Assembly: GCF_900186835.1 (NCBI RefSeq)
Contig: NZ_LT906448.1
Coordinates: 868,001-932,000, forward strand
Direction of reading: 5' to 3'
DNA from: Pasteurella dagmatis
GTDB taxonomy: Bacteria; Pseudomonadota; Gammaproteobacteria; Enterobacterales; Pasteurellaceae
DNA: 64,000 bases
The notes under the pieces were generated by a model, which was given only the letters and a program-made list of their open reading frames with translations, made no database searches and was not told the origin of the DNA. Every line of letters starts with the position of its first letter. Within the stretch, counting starts at the first letter, position 1. The position numbers were made by a program, and so were the translations under genes. Below, one piece after another: positions 19,905 through 29,567 of the stretch.

Positions 19905-21020
19905 ATGTCAAAAATAAAAAAACGTTCTTTAATTACAGCCATAGGCTTAATGGCATTAGGAGCAAGCGTATTATATGGTGTTCAGTACGCAATGCATAAA
20001 ACAAGTTCACCAGAATTTTGTATCAGTTGCCACTCAATGAGTTTTCCACAAGAAGAATGGGAAGCAAGTGTGCATTTTTCTAATCCAAAAGGTATTCGTG
20101 CAAATTGTGGTGATTGTCATGTTCCTCCTAATGGCTTGCATTACGTTAAAGCGAAAATTTTCGCATTAAAAGATGTTTGGTATGAACTCAATGGCAAAAT
20201 TCCTGATCGTGAAGCCTTTGAAAAACACCGTTATGAAATGGCTAAAACCGTTTGGGATGATATGAAAGCTACAGACTCCGCTACTTGTCGTAGTTGCCAC
20301 AGTTTAGAAGCAATGGAAATTTCATCACAATCTAAATCCGCACAAACAATGCATGAATTAGCTAAATCCAACGGACAAACTTGTATCGATTGCCACAAAG
20401 GTATTGTCCATTTCTTACCAGAAATTCCTGAAGATACAACACTATCATCGATAACAGACAACAAAATAACTGCTGTAGCAGATAATTCTCAACCACTTTA
20501 CGCTCAATCTATTTCAACAGCACAAACAACAAGTGGGGGCGAAGTTCGTTTAATGCCTTATGCGACATTAATAAATTGGAAAAATGACGGACAAAAAACA
20601 ACTGCAACATTAAAAGGTTGGCAACAAGTTGGAGCAGAATCTATCGTTTATATGGAACTCGGTAAACGTATTATTTTGGCGTTATTAGAAGAGGACGCTA
20701 AAGATCAAGTCAATGTGCTTAAAACAGTACAAGATGATATCACTGACTCTGAATGGAAAGAGGTTACACTTGAGCTCAGCATACCACAAGATAAATTAAC
20801 GCCTAATTTGGTAGCTCTTAATCAAATAGGTAACAAGTTAAATCAAACCCATTGTAGTGGTTGCCACGCTGTAATTGAGGCCAATCACTACACTGCAAAT
20901 CAATGGATTGGCGTCGTTAATTCAATGAAAGATCGTACTGCGTTAACGGCTGAAGAAGTGAGAGCATTAACTATTTATTTACAACGTAACAGTAAAGATA
21001 TGGTAAATGCTAATCACTAG
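19905..21020 (+). CDS. torY: Pentaheme c-type cytochrome, electron donor to TorZ/MtsZ
   Basis: Membrane-anchored NapC/NirT-type quinol-oxidising cytochrome. The N-terminal uncleaved anchor spans about residues 8-28. Five CxxCH heme motifs are visible: CISCH (Cys39), CGDCH, CRSCH and CIDCH in the tetraheme NapC domain, and CSGCH in a C-terminal monoheme domain characteristic of the TorC/TorY class. It has 371 residues (E. coli TorY 366). It lies directly upstream of the reductase gene, the pair known as torYZ in E. coli and HI0644-HI0643 (also described as mtsM-mtsZ) in H. influenzae. Preceded by a perfect FNR site. Confidence 0.94.
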   Translation: MSKIKKRSLITAIGLMALGASVLYGVQYAMHKTSSPEFCISCHSMSFPQEEWEASVHFSNPKGIRANCGDCHVPPNGLHYVKAKIFALKDVWYELNGKIPDREAFEKHRYEMAKTVWDDMKATDSATCRSCHSLEAMEISSQSKSAQTMHELAKSNGQTCIDCHKGIVHFLPEIPEDTTLSSITDNKITAVADNSQPLYAQSISTAQTTSGGEVRLMPYATLINWKNDGQKTTATLKGWQQVGAESIVYMELGKRIILALLEEDAKDQVNVLKTVQDDITDSEWKEVTLELSIPQDKLTPNLVALNQIGNKLNQTHCSGCHAVIEANHYTANQWIGVVNSMKDRTALTAEEVRALTIYLQRNSKDMVNANH

Positions 21021-21182
21021 AAATTCATTACTGACTCCGAGCTTGTGATCCTAAGTCGAAAGATATGGTAGCAAGCCAGCAATAAGTTCGCTTATGCCAT
21101 GGATAAGCAAGAAATTGATTATCCACTCATATTTAGAAAGGTGTCAAAACTTTAACTACTTATTAAATAAGCGAGGCTTTAT

Positions 21183-23669
21183 ATGAAAAAAGAGAACACA
21201 ATAGACCTAAAACGCAGAGAGTTTCTCAAAAACTCATCTCTTGGTATTGCTGGTGCCTCTTTAAGCAGTGGTGTTGTAGGTACATTAGTTGCACCAAATG
21301 CGGTTGCAACTGAAAGCAAAACTGTGGTAACTGCTGCACATTGGGGGCCATTAGGTGTTGTAGTTGAAAATGGCAAAGCAGTAAAATCAGGTCCTGCGAT
21401 ACCAACAGTCATTGAAAATGAGCTACAATCTGTTGTACCTGATCAGCTTTACAGTGAAACTCGTATTAAATACCCAATGGTACGTAAAGGCTATTTAGCT
21501 AACCCAGGTAAAAGTGACACAACAATGCGTGGCCGTGATGAATGGGTACGCGTAACTTGGGATCAAGCTCTCGACTTAATCGATAAAGAGTTCAAACGTG
21601 TTCGTTCAGAAGGCGGATTTGAAAATATATTTGGTGGATCTTATGGCTGGAAAAGCTCTGGTTCTCTCCACTCAAGCCGTACTTTACTACACCGTTACCT
21701 CAATGCCACGGGTGGTTTCGTAGGACATAAAGGCGACTACTCTACTGGTGCTGCACAAGTGATTATGCCACATGTATTGGGGACAATCGAAGTCTATGAA
21801 CAGCAAACCAGCTGGGAAACCATCTTAGAAAGCACTGATATTATCGTACTATGGTCTGCAAACCCACTTACCACACTACGGATTGCTTGGACTGCAACTG
21901 ACCAACAAGGCATTGAGTATTTCAAAAAATATCAAGCAACAGGCAAACGTATTATTTGTATTGACCCAATTAAAAGTGAAACCTGTAAAATGCTTAATGC
22001 TGAATGGATCCCAACCAATACAGCAACAGACGTTCCATTAATGTTAGGAATTGCACATACTTTAGTAACGCAAGATAAACATGATAAAGCCTTCTTGAAA
22101 AAATACACCACAGGTTATGCAAAATTCGAAGAATATTTACTTGGTAAAGTAGATGGACAAGCAAAAGATGCTGAATGGGCAAGTAAACTTTGTGGTGTGC
22201 CTGTTGATGTAATCAAACAACTTGCGGCTGACTTCTCTTCTAAACGTACCATGTTAATGGGTGGATGGGGTATGCAGCGCCAACGTCATGGTGAACAAAC
22301 TCATTGGATGATGGTAACGCTAGCTTCAATGCTCGGTCAAATTGGTTTACCTGGTGGTGGTTTTGGCTTTAGTTATCATTATTCAAATGGTGGGGCACCA
22401 ACCACAACAGGTGGTGTAATTGGTTCAATGTCTGCAACATTAGATAGTGATACGACAAACACTGGACAATCTTGGTTATCTAAATCTGCGAAAATCAGTT
22501 TCCCTCTTGCGCGTATCGCCGATGTATTACTCAATCCAGGCAAAACAATTCAATATAATGGTACTGAAATTACTTATCCTGATATTAAATTAATTTACTG
22601 GGCAGGTGGTAATCCATTTGTACATCATCAAGATACCAATACATTAGTTAAAGCATGGCAAAAACCAGAAACGATTATCGTCAATGAGATTAACTGGACA
22701 CCAACTGCACGTATGGCCGATATTGTGCTACCTATCACCACAAGTTATGAACGCAATGACTTAACGATGACGGGTGATTACTCAATGATGCACATTGTGC
22801 CTATGAAACAGGTTGTTGAGCCACAATTTGAAGCACGTAATGATTATGATGTCTTTGCGGAATTAGCCAAACGTGCTGGCGTAGAAGATAAATTCACTGA
22901 AGGTAAAACTGAAATGGATTGGTTAAAATTCTTCTATCAATCCGCCTTTGATGCCGCGCGTAAAAATCGTGTTCTAATGCCTAAATTTGAGAAATTCTGG
23001 GAAGAAAACAAACCAATCACATTTAATGCAAGTGAAAAAGCGAAAAAATGGGTGCGTTATGGTGAGTTCCGCGAAGATCCATTATTAAATCCACTTGGTA
23101 CACCTTCAGGTAAAATTGAAATCTACTCTGACACAGTTGCTAAAATGAATTATGATGATTGTCGAGGCTATCCTTCTTGGTTTGAACCTGAAGAGTTCTC
23201 AGGTAATGTGACACCTGAGCACCCATTAGCGCTAGTTACACCTCATCCTTACTACCGTTTACACAGTCAATTAGCACACACTTCACTTCGCCAAAAATAC
23301 GCAGTGAAAGATCGTGAGCCAGTGCTTATTCATACAGAAGATGCAAAGACTCGTGGTATTGCAGACGGCGATATTGTCCGTATATTCAACGGCCGTGGTC
23401 AAGTACTTGCTGGTGCAATTGTGAGCGATAATATCATTAAAGGTACAGTTGGTTTATGTGAAGGTGCTTGGTACGATCCATTAGACTTAGGTATGAGCGA
23501 GAAACCATTGTGTAAAAATGGTTGTCCAAACGTGTTAACGATGGACATTGGCACATCAAACCTTGCACAAGGTAATTCACCAAATACTTGTATTGTTCAA
23601 GTGGAAAAATTCACAGGTGAAGCCCCTGAAGTAACGGTGTTTAAACAACCAAAACAAGCAAACGCCTAA
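21183..23669 (+). CDS. torZ: Periplasmic molybdopterin S-/N-oxide reductase (TorZ/BisC/MtsZ)
   Basis: DMSO-reductase-family enzyme binding bis-MGD. It has 828 residues with a twin-arginine signal (KRREFLKNSSLGIAGASLS) at residues about 10-28 and cleavage near APNAVA. Family segments include GSYGWKSSGSLHSSRTLLHR, where the serine aligns with the Mo-ligating Ser of TorA/DmsA-type enzymes, IVLWSANPLTT, GGWGMQRQRHGEQ and YWAGGNPFVHHQD. Substrates could be TMAO, biotin sulfoxide or methionine sulfoxide; the H. influenzae homologue has been described as a methionine sulfoxide reductase (MtsZ). It follows torY after 162 bp and is ended by a USS-pair terminator. Confidence 0.93.
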   Translation: MKKENTIDLKRREFLKNSSLGIAGASLSSGVVGTLVAPNAVATESKTVVTAAHWGPLGVVVENGKAVKSGPAIPTVIENELQSVVPDQLYSETRIKYPMVRKGYLANPGKSDTTMRGRDEWVRVTWDQALDLIDKEFKRVRSEGGFENIFGGSYGWKSSGSLHSSRTLLHRYLNATGGFVGHKGDYSTGAAQVIMPHVLGTIEVYEQQTSWETILESTDIIVLWSANPLTTLRIAWTATDQQGIEYFKKYQATGKRIICIDPIKSETCKMLNAEWIPTNTATDVPLMLGIAHTLVTQDKHDKAFLKKYTTGYAKFEEYLLGKVDGQAKDAEWASKLCGVPVDVIKQLAADFSSKRTMLMGGWGMQRQRHGEQTHWMMVTLASMLGQIGLPGGGFGFSYHYSNGGAPTTTGGVIGSMSATLDSDTTNTGQSWLSKSAKISFPLARIADVLLNPGKTIQYNGTEITYPDIKLIYWAGGNPFVHHQDTNTLVKAWQKPETIIVNEINWTPTARMADIVLPITTSYERNDLTMTGDYSMMHIVPMKQVVEPQFEARNDYDVFAELAKRAGVEDKFTEGKTEMDWLKFFYQSAFDAARKNRVLMPKFEKFWEENKPITFNASEKAKKWVRYGEFREDPLLNPLGTPSGKIEIYSDTVAKMNYDDCRGYPSWFEPEEFSGNVTPEHPLALVTPHPYYRLHSQLAHTSLRQKYAVKDREPVLIHTEDAKTRGIADGDIVRIFNGRGQVLAGAIVSDNIIKGTVGLCEGAWYDPLDLGMSEKPLCKNGCPNVLTMDIGTSNLAQGNSPNTCIVQVEKFTGEAPEVTVFKQPKQANA

Positions 23670-23695
23670 ATTGGTTTTAAACAATGGGCTAAAAC

Positions 23696-23727
23696 AAAAA
23701 GTGCGGTTAATTCGACCGCACTTTTTT
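23696..23727. terminator. USS-pair terminator after torZ
   Basis: AAAAAGTGCGGT-taattcg-ACCGCACTTTTTT: two inverted uptake signals forming 12-bp arms and a T-run. Confidence 0.85.
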
Positions 23728-23846
23728 ATTAAATTCAGTCCAATAAAGCAAAAAGCTAGAGATAAAATCCACAAATATTTTTAACATAAACTGAAAAATA
23801 AAGTACAATATCCCACTTAACATGTTCAACCATTAAGGATGCTGAT

Positions 23847-24092
23847 ATGGCAAAGAAACCAACGGAAAAAGCTGAGTTAGATTTTGAAACTACCCTTAAA
23901 CAACTAGAAGGCATTGTAACTCGTTTGGAAAGTGGTTCATTACCATTAGAAGAAGCATTGAAAGAATTTGAAAATGGCATCGTGTTAGCAAATTTAGGTC
24001 AAGAACGTTTACAACAGGCTGAACAACGCATTCAAATTCTGTTGAAAAAAAACGCTACCACTGAATTAAGTGATTATCAAATTGAAGAATAA
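23847..24092 (+). CDS. xseB: Exodeoxyribonuclease VII small subunit
   Basis: Small helical subunit that assembles with XseA to degrade single-stranded DNA. It has 81 residues (E. coli 80). Family pattern: [34 protein letters not shown] and LQQAEQRI. First gene of the xseB-ispA-dxs operon, as in E. coli and H. influenzae; ispA starts 11 bases after the stop. Confidence 0.96.
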   Translation: MAKKPTEKAELDFETTLKQLEGIVTRLESGSLPLEEALKEFENGIVLANLGQERLQQAEQRIQILLKKNATTELSDYQIEE

Positions 24093-24102
24093 TAAGAAAA
24101 TT

Positions 24103-24990
24103 ATGTATCAATTTTCTCAAGATTTACAACAAGTCCAAGAACGAATTAATGCATTCTTAGCGCAACAACTGAATTTAAACACAGCCCCATCACCATTAAT
24201 TGAAGCCATGCGCTATGGTGTTTTATTAGGTGGAAAACGTATTCGCCCGTTTCTCGTCTATGCCACGGGGCGTATGTTGGGGGCTGATTTAATCCAATTA
24301 GACTATGCTGCAGCTGGACTCGAAGCGATTCATGCTTATTCTTTAATTCACGACGATTTACCTGCAATGGATAATGACAGTTTGCGTCGAGGTCAACCCA
24401 CTTGTCATATCGCATTTGATGAAGCAACAGCCATTTTAGCGGGTGATGCATTACAAGCATTCGCTTTTGAGATTTTAACACAAGCCCCCGCACTTTCTGC
24501 TGAACAAAAGCTTGCATTAGTTAGTACACTTGCACAAGCCTCTGGTGCCAAAGGAATGTGTTTAGGACAAAGTTTAGATTTGATTTCTGAACAAAAACAA
24601 ATTAGTTTAGCTGAGCTAGAACAAATTCACCGCAATAAAACTGGTGCTTTACTCACTGCCGCACTTCAATTAGGTTTTATTTGTTCACCACATTTTGGTG
24701 ACAAAACATTAGCACAACAACTACAGCGTTATTCCAGAGCGATAGGTTTAGCTTTCCAAGTGCAAGACGATATTTTAGACATCGAGGGTGAAAGTGAGGT
24801 ATTAGGCAAAACCGTAGGATCAGATCTAATGGCAGATAAAAGCACTTATCCTAAATTATTAGGTTTAGATGGTGCTAAACAAAAAGCACAAGAGCTTTAT
24901 CGAGAAGCCATTTCGACACTAGATGAGTTACCTTTTGATACACAAGCCTTACGCGCTATAACAGAATTTGTTGTAAATAGAAAAAGTTAA
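24103..24990 (+). CDS. ispA: Geranyltranstransferase (farnesyl diphosphate synthase)
   Basis: Condenses IPP with DMAPP and GPP to farnesyl diphosphate. From ATG 24103 (MYQFSQDLQQ) it has 295 residues (E. coli 299); an earlier start inside xseB is not needed. First aspartate-rich motif DDLPAMDND and second DDILD bind Mg-diphosphate; LLGGKRIRPFL and HAYSLIHDD are family signatures. Sits between xseB and dxs. Confidence 0.96.
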   Translation: MYQFSQDLQQVQERINAFLAQQLNLNTAPSPLIEAMRYGVLLGGKRIRPFLVYATGRMLGADLIQLDYAAAGLEAIHAYSLIHDDLPAMDNDSLRRGQPTCHIAFDEATAILAGDALQAFAFEILTQAPALSAEQKLALVSTLAQASGAKGMCLGQSLDLISEQKQISLAELEQIHRNKTGALLTAALQLGFICSPHFGDKTLAQQLQRYSRAIGLAFQVQDDILDIEGESEVLGKTVGSDLMADKSTYPKLLGLDGAKQKAQELYREAISTLDELPFDTQALRAITEFVVNRKS

Positions 24991-25053
24991 ATCGCACACA
25001 GTTCAAATAAAGTGCGGTATGTTTTTTAATTATTTTGGAATTGACTAACGATT

Positions 25054-26898
25054 ATGCAAAATTATCCTCTTTTATCTTTAATTAATTCGCCTGATGATTT
25101 GCGTTTATTAAACAAAGATCAACTTGCGCAAGTATGTCAGGAATTACGTGCATATTTATTAGAGTCAGTTAGTCAAAGTAGCGGGCATTTGGCTTCTGGC
25201 TTAGGTACAGTAGAGTTAACCGTTGCCTTACATTACGTGTATAAAACACCGTTTGATCAGTTAATTTGGGACGTGGGTCATCAAGCTTACCCACACAAAA
25301 TCCTTACTGGCCGTCGTGATCAAATGCCGACAATCCGTCAAAAAAATGGAATTCATCCATTCCCTTGGCGTGAAGAAAGTGAATACGATGTGTTGAGCGT
25401 TGGTCATTCTTCCACTTCAATTAGCGCAGGATTAGGTATTGCTATTGCTGCTCAAAAAGAAAATGCAGGGCGCAAGACTGTCTGTGTAATTGGTGACGGT
25501 GCAATTACTGCTGGTATGGCATTTGAAGCAATGAATCATGCTGGCGCATTACATACTGATATGCTCGTGATTTTAAACGATAACGAGATGTCAATTTCCG
25601 AAAACGTTGGAGCGTTAAATAATCACCTAGCACGTTTATTAACCGGCTCATTTTACTCTTCAATTCGTGAAGGTGGAAAAAAGATTCTTTCTGGTATGCC
25701 ACCAATCAAAGAATTTGTAAAGAAAACGGAAGAACACGTTAAAGGCTTTGTATCTCCTGTTGGTACAATGTTTGAACAGCTTGGATTCAATTATATTGGC
25801 CCAATTGATGGACATAATTTAGATGAGTTAATCAGTACACTCAAAAATATGCGTTCTTTAAAAGGTCCACAATTTTTACATATTATGACCAAAAAAGGCA
25901 AAGGTTATGCGCCAGCAGAAAAAGACCCAATTGGTTTCCACGGTGTGCCTAAATTTGACCATTTAAGTGGTCAATTACCAAAATCTAATGCTAATCCAAC
26001 TTACTCAAAAATATTTGGTGATTGGCTATGTGAAATGGCAGAGAAAGATCAAAAATTAGTAGGTATCACCCCTGCAATGCGAGAAGGTTCAGGAATGGTT
26101 GAGTTTTCAAATCGTTTTCCTGACCAGTATTTTGATGTAGCCATCGCAGAACAACATGCTGTCACCTTTGCCGCTGGGCTAGCAATTGGAGGCTATAAAC
26201 CAGTTGTAGCAATCTACTCAACTTTCTTACAGCGCGCTTATGATCAACTTATTCATGATGTAGCAATTCAAAACTTACCTGTTTTATTTGCCATCGATCG
26301 TGCAGGGATCGTAGGCGCTGACGGTCAAACCCACCAAGGTGCATTTGATATTAGCTTTATGCGCTGTATTCCCAATATGGTGATTATGACCCCAAGCGAC
26401 GAAAATGAATGCCGTCAAATGCTTTATACAGGATACCACTTAAACCAACCAGCTGCAGTACGCTACCCTCGAGGAAATGCTATTGGTATAAAATTAGAGC
26501 CGTTAGAAATGTTGCCAGTAGGTAAATCAAAACTTGTTCGCCAAGGTGAGAAAATTGCGATTTTGAATTTCGGTACATTATTACCAATTGCATCAACAGT
26601 GGCAGAAAACCTAAATGCGACCTTAGCCGATATGCGTTTCGTGAAACCAATTGATATTGAGCGTATCATTGACATTGCAAATACACACGATTTAATCGTA
26701 ACTTTGGAAGAAAATGCTATTCAAGGTGGAGCTGGTAGTGCGGTATCTGAAGTGCTTCAAGCACAACAAAAACAAGTGAAACTATTGCAGCTTGGTCTAC
26801 CTGATTTCTTCATTCCACAAGGCACTCAACAAGAGATTTGGACCGACTTAAAATTAGACGCCGCAGGCATTGAAGAACAAATAAAAAATTTTTTATAA
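25054..26898 (+). CDS. dxs: 1-deoxy-D-xylulose-5-phosphate synthase
   Basis: Thiamine-diphosphate enzyme catalysing the first step of the MEP isoprenoid pathway (pyruvate plus glyceraldehyde-3-phosphate). It has 614 residues (E. coli 620). TPP-binding segment [20 protein letters not shown] followed by [10 protein letters not shown]; the transketolase pyrimidine domain has [17 protein letters not shown] (catalytic Glu) and [18 protein letters not shown]. Last gene of the operon, 63 bp after ispA; a USS lies in that gap. Confidence 0.97.
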   Translation: MQNYPLLSLINSPDDLRLLNKDQLAQVCQELRAYLLESVSQSSGHLASGLGTVELTVALHYVYKTPFDQLIWDVGHQAYPHKILTGRRDQMPTIRQKNGIHPFPWREESEYDVLSVGHSSTSISAGLGIAIAAQKENAGRKTVCVIGDGAITAGMAFEAMNHAGALHTDMLVILNDNEMSISENVGALNNHLARLLTGSFYSSIREGGKKILSGMPPIKEFVKKTEEHVKGFVSPVGTMFEQLGFNYIGPIDGHNLDELISTLKNMRSLKGPQFLHIMTKKGKGYAPAEKDPIGFHGVPKFDHLSGQLPKSNANPTYSKIFGDWLCEMAEKDQKLVGITPAMREGSGMVEFSNRFPDQYFDVAIAEQHAVTFAAGLAIGGYKPVVAIYSTFLQRAYDQLIHDVAIQNLPVLFAIDRAGIVGADGQTHQGAFDISFMRCIPNMVIMTPSDENECRQMLYTGYHLNQPAAVRYPRGNAIGIKLEPLEMLPVGKSKLVRQGEKIAILNFGTLLPIASTVAENLNATLADMRFVKPIDIERIIDIANTHDLIVTLEENAIQGGAGSAVSEVLQAQQKQVKLLQLGLPDFFIPQGTQQEIWTDLKLDAAGIEEQIKNFL

Positions 26899-27000
26899 AA
26901 AATTAAATTTTTTACTGAACTATTTTTAAAATACTCAGTCTTAGATAATGCTAGTGCACTGCAAATGCAGTCGTCTTTTAACTTTCTTATATTAAGACCT

Positions 27001-27034
27001 CCCGCTACATCTTCTTAGTGTAGCGGTTTTTTCT
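27001..27034. terminator. Stem-loop terminator of dxs, overlapping the end of a convergent gene
   Basis: CCGCTACA and TGTAGCGG form an 8-bp stem with TTTTTTCTTTTT following on the plus strand. The stem includes the stop codon and last codons of the minus-strand gene ending at 27005. Confidence 0.8.
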
Positions 27035-27568
27035 TTTTGGGGCTTGTAATTTTTCAATTTCTGACCGCACTTTTGCTGACATCGGCTGAATAACTGGCAC
27101 AAAAATCTCATCTTCCACTGGATTTTTCATCAAATTCAGATACATTTCGTACACAGTTTGTCGATTAACACAATGTGTATTCTCAAAAAAATTCTGCAAA
27201 CGATAAATTTCTGTTTGTAAATACAATTCTGCTGCTCTTGTTTTCATTTGCAATATTTCTTGCGCATTACCGCCCACATTACTTACTACAATTAACACAT
27301 CTTGCATTTTGTATCGTTGGCAAAAAATAAATGCCTCATCTAACAAGGCTTGGGCCTGCTGTTTCGCCTCTAGAAAACGTTCTGGTGTCCAGAAATATTC
27401 ACTGTCTAGCATCAAGAAATGATCATTTTCAATATGAAAAACGCGCCCCAAAGGATAATCCTGTTGGAACGCGAGAATTTGGTGATGAGCAAACGTACTC
27501 TTACCTGAACCCGAATGCCCTCTGATAATAATTAATTTTTGCACGTCTAAAACATCTAAAATATTCAC
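27005..27568 (-). CDS. P-loop ATPase / zeta-like kinase family protein
   Basis: A 187-residue cytoplasmic protein with a Walker A motif very near the N-terminus (IIIRGHSGSGKSTFAHH) and a DVLIVVSN strand that may be Walker B. The layout resembles AAA_33 / polynucleotide-kinase-like small ATPases; substrate unknown. The start is GTG at 27568, which overlaps a USS (27567-27575); a second in-frame GTG eight codons later is possible. The start lies 20 bp downstream of a small membrane-protein gene in the same direction, so the two are probably co-transcribed. The C-terminus is very basic (KRKNRYTKK). Confidence 0.75.
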   Translation of the reverse strand: MNILDVLDVQKLIIIRGHSGSGKSTFAHHQILAFQQDYPLGRVFHIENDHFLMLDSEYFWTPERFLEAKQQAQALLDEAFIFCQRYKMQDVLIVVSNVGGNAQEILQMKTRAAELYLQTEIYRLQNFFENTHCVNRQTVYEMYLNLMKNPVEDEIFVPVIQPMSAKVRSEIEKLQAPKRKNRYTKKM

Positions 27569-27588
27569 CGCACTTTTATGCTCACAAA

Positions 27589-27864
27589 TTAATTGTATTG
27601 CATTGTTTGCGGAATTTCTCGGTTAAGTTCTACATACACTGCGTGGCTTCCATAAACAAGCACACAAAGTAACATCAAAATAATTGGCAAATTTTTTCTA
27701 CGTTGTTTATATACCGTAAAAATAAGCCATAAATAAGCAAAATAAAAAATGAAAAAGCTCGATAATACAATAAGTTCGTTATAACCATCTAATAAAGACA
27801 CATACAGCAAGATGTTGAGTAAAAATGGTAATACGAACGCAATTAGCCATAATACAATTTTCAT
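27589..27864 (-). CDS. Small three-helix membrane protein (91 aa)
   Basis: Unrecognised. The start at 27864 is fixed by AGGAGG five bases upstream. Hydrophobic segments at about residues 3-23, 30-53 and 60-78, with a QRRKN basic turn between the last two. It precedes the P-loop kinase-like gene in the same orientation. Function unknown. Confidence 0.65.
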   Translation of the reverse strand: MKIVLWLIAFVLPFLLNILLYVSLLDGYNELIVLSSFFIFYFAYLWLIFTVYKQRRKNLPIILMLLCVLVYGSHAVYVELNREIPQTMQYN

Positions 27865-27885
27865 AGCACCTCCTGACAATAAAAA

Positions 27886-27926
27886 ACCGCACTTATTGAT
27901 AAGTTAATCTTACCTAAAAGTGCGGT
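27886..27926. terminator. USS-pair stem-loop after the symporter gene
   Basis: ACCGCACTT and AAGTGCGGT are inverted with a loop of about 23 bases, between the symporter stop (27956) and the small membrane-protein gene on the minus strand; a run of A on the plus strand (T on the transcript) follows. Confidence 0.6.
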
Positions 27927-27955
27927 CATTTTAAAAGCAAATTTTATTTATGCGA

Positions 27956-29404
27956 TTAAGACCAAATGTCTTTATCTACACCACGTTTTAATAACTCAGG
28001 ATGTTCTTCAATGTTAAATACTGGCTCTTTGTTACCTGCTTTTGATTGTTTCATATAGTCTTTTAAGATTGTTATTACAATCGGTGATAATAAAACAATC
28101 GCCACTAAGTTAATCATCGCCATAATCGCCATTACGGTATCAGCAAAGTTCCACACGATATTGCCGTGGTTCACTGCGCCGAAATAAACGAAGAACAATA
28201 CTACTAAACGGAAAATTAAAACGAAAGATGGTTTATTGCGAATAAAACGAATGTTACTTTCTGCGTAAGCATAGTTACCAATGATCGAAGAATACGCAAA
28301 TAAGAACAAAATAAACGCTAAGAAGTGTAAACCAAAATCGCCTACGTGATATTGCAACGCGTTTTGTGTTAATGAAATGCCTTTTAAGGTTTCGCTACCA
28401 TAATTGTCTGATAATAAGATAATCACTGCGGTGCAGGTACACACGATCATTGTATCAACAAACACACCTAGCATTTGGATTAAACCTTGGCTCGCTGGGT
28501 GTTTTACATCCGCTGTTGCAGCAGAGTTTGGTGCAGAACCCATACCCGCTTCGTTAGAGAATAAACCACGTTTAATCCCCATTAACATTGCTTTCGAGAA
28601 AATAGCACCGAACATACCGCCTGCTAATGCGCTAAAGTCGAATGCTTGGGTCACAATGCGAGAAATAATAGCTGGAATTGCACTCATATTCATACCTAAA
28701 ATGATGACTGCAATGATCAAATAGAATAATGCCATCATTGGTACAAGGGTCGCACTAACCACTCCGATGCGTTTGACCCCACCAAAAATGATGAATGCAG
28801 TTAAAACAACCAAAGTAATACCCACATATTCCGGATCCCAACTCCAAGCATTACGCGTTGCTTCCACAATGGAGTTAGATTGAACTGCATTGAAAGCAAA
28901 ACCAAAAGTGAAAATTAAACTCACAGCAAAACAAGCACCTAACCAAGGCGCTTTTAATCCTTTTGTAATGTAATAGGCAGGTCCACCACGATATAAACCA
29001 CAAGGCTCTTTTACTTTAAATAATTGTGCAAGAGAAGACTCAGCAAATGCACTGCTCATACCAATTAGTGCAGTGACCCACATCCAGAAAACTGCACCCT
29101 CCCCACCGATTGCAATTGCGGTTGCCACACCACCGATATTGCCGACTCCAACTCGGCTTGCTAAACCTGTTGTAAATGCTTGGAAAGGAGTTAATGAATT
29201 TCCTTCTGCAGTACGTCCCGACCACATTTCACGCAAACTACGTGGTAATAAGCGAAGTTGAACAAAGCCAGTAATCACTGTAAAAAATAGGCCAACACCT
29301 AATAAAGTAATGATCGTGATATCCCAAAGTGGACCATCTACTTTTGTTACGAACCAAGTTAATGCTTGCTCTACACTACCAACAAACGTGTCAAATAAAT
29401 TCAT
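27956..29404 (-). CDS. Sodium:alanine symporter family protein (AGCS)
   Basis: Inner-membrane Na+-coupled small amino-acid carrier of 482 residues with about 10-11 transmembrane segments. The AGCS signature region is LASRVGVGNIGGVATAIAIG, followed by GPAYYITKGL and GLFSNEAGMGSAPNSAATAD. GAGGAGC is placed 5-6 bases before the ATG. Monocistronic between glnS and the kinase pair. Substrate is likely alanine or glycine by family; not provable from sequence. Confidence 0.92.
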   Translation of the reverse strand: MNLFDTFVGSVEQALTWFVTKVDGPLWDITIITLLGVGLFFTVITGFVQLRLLPRSLREMWSGRTAEGNSLTPFQAFTTGLASRVGVGNIGGVATAIAIGGEGAVFWMWVTALIGMSSAFAESSLAQLFKVKEPCGLYRGGPAYYITKGLKAPWLGACFAVSLIFTFGFAFNAVQSNSIVEATRNAWSWDPEYVGITLVVLTAFIIFGGVKRIGVVSATLVPMMALFYLIIAVIILGMNMSAIPAIISRIVTQAFDFSALAGGMFGAIFSKAMLMGIKRGLFSNEAGMGSAPNSAATADVKHPASQGLIQMLGVFVDTMIVCTCTAVIILLSDNYGSETLKGISLTQNALQYHVGDFGLHFLAFILFLFAYSSIIGNYAYAESNIRFIRNKPSFVLIFRLVVLFFVYFGAVNHGNIVWNFADTVMAIMAMINLVAIVLLSPIVITILKDYMKQSKAGNKEPVFNIEEHPELLKRGVDKDIWS

Positions 29405-29528
29405 TTATGCTCCTCATTTTATGGGTAAATTAACTAAAAGCTTATTGTAATGATTTTTTCAAAAAAATATATGAAAAATAGAGTTTCATCTAAATAGTAA
29501 AACTTTAATTAAATTTTCTCAAAAAAAT

Positions 29529-29551
29529 AAGGGTGTTTTTTAAACACCCTT
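29529..29551. terminator. Stem-loop terminator after glnS
   Basis: AAGGGTGTTT-ttt-AAACACCCTT with flanking A-run on the plus strand, i.e. T-run for the minus-strand glnS transcript. Confidence 0.8.
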
Positions 29552-29567
29552 ATAAATTAAGGTTATA

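Noticed and set aside
26949-26971. Small hairpin ACTGCAAATGCAGT after dxs as the dxs terminator
   Set aside because: Short stem without a T-run; the stronger hairpin with a T-run at 27001-27034 is the better terminator.
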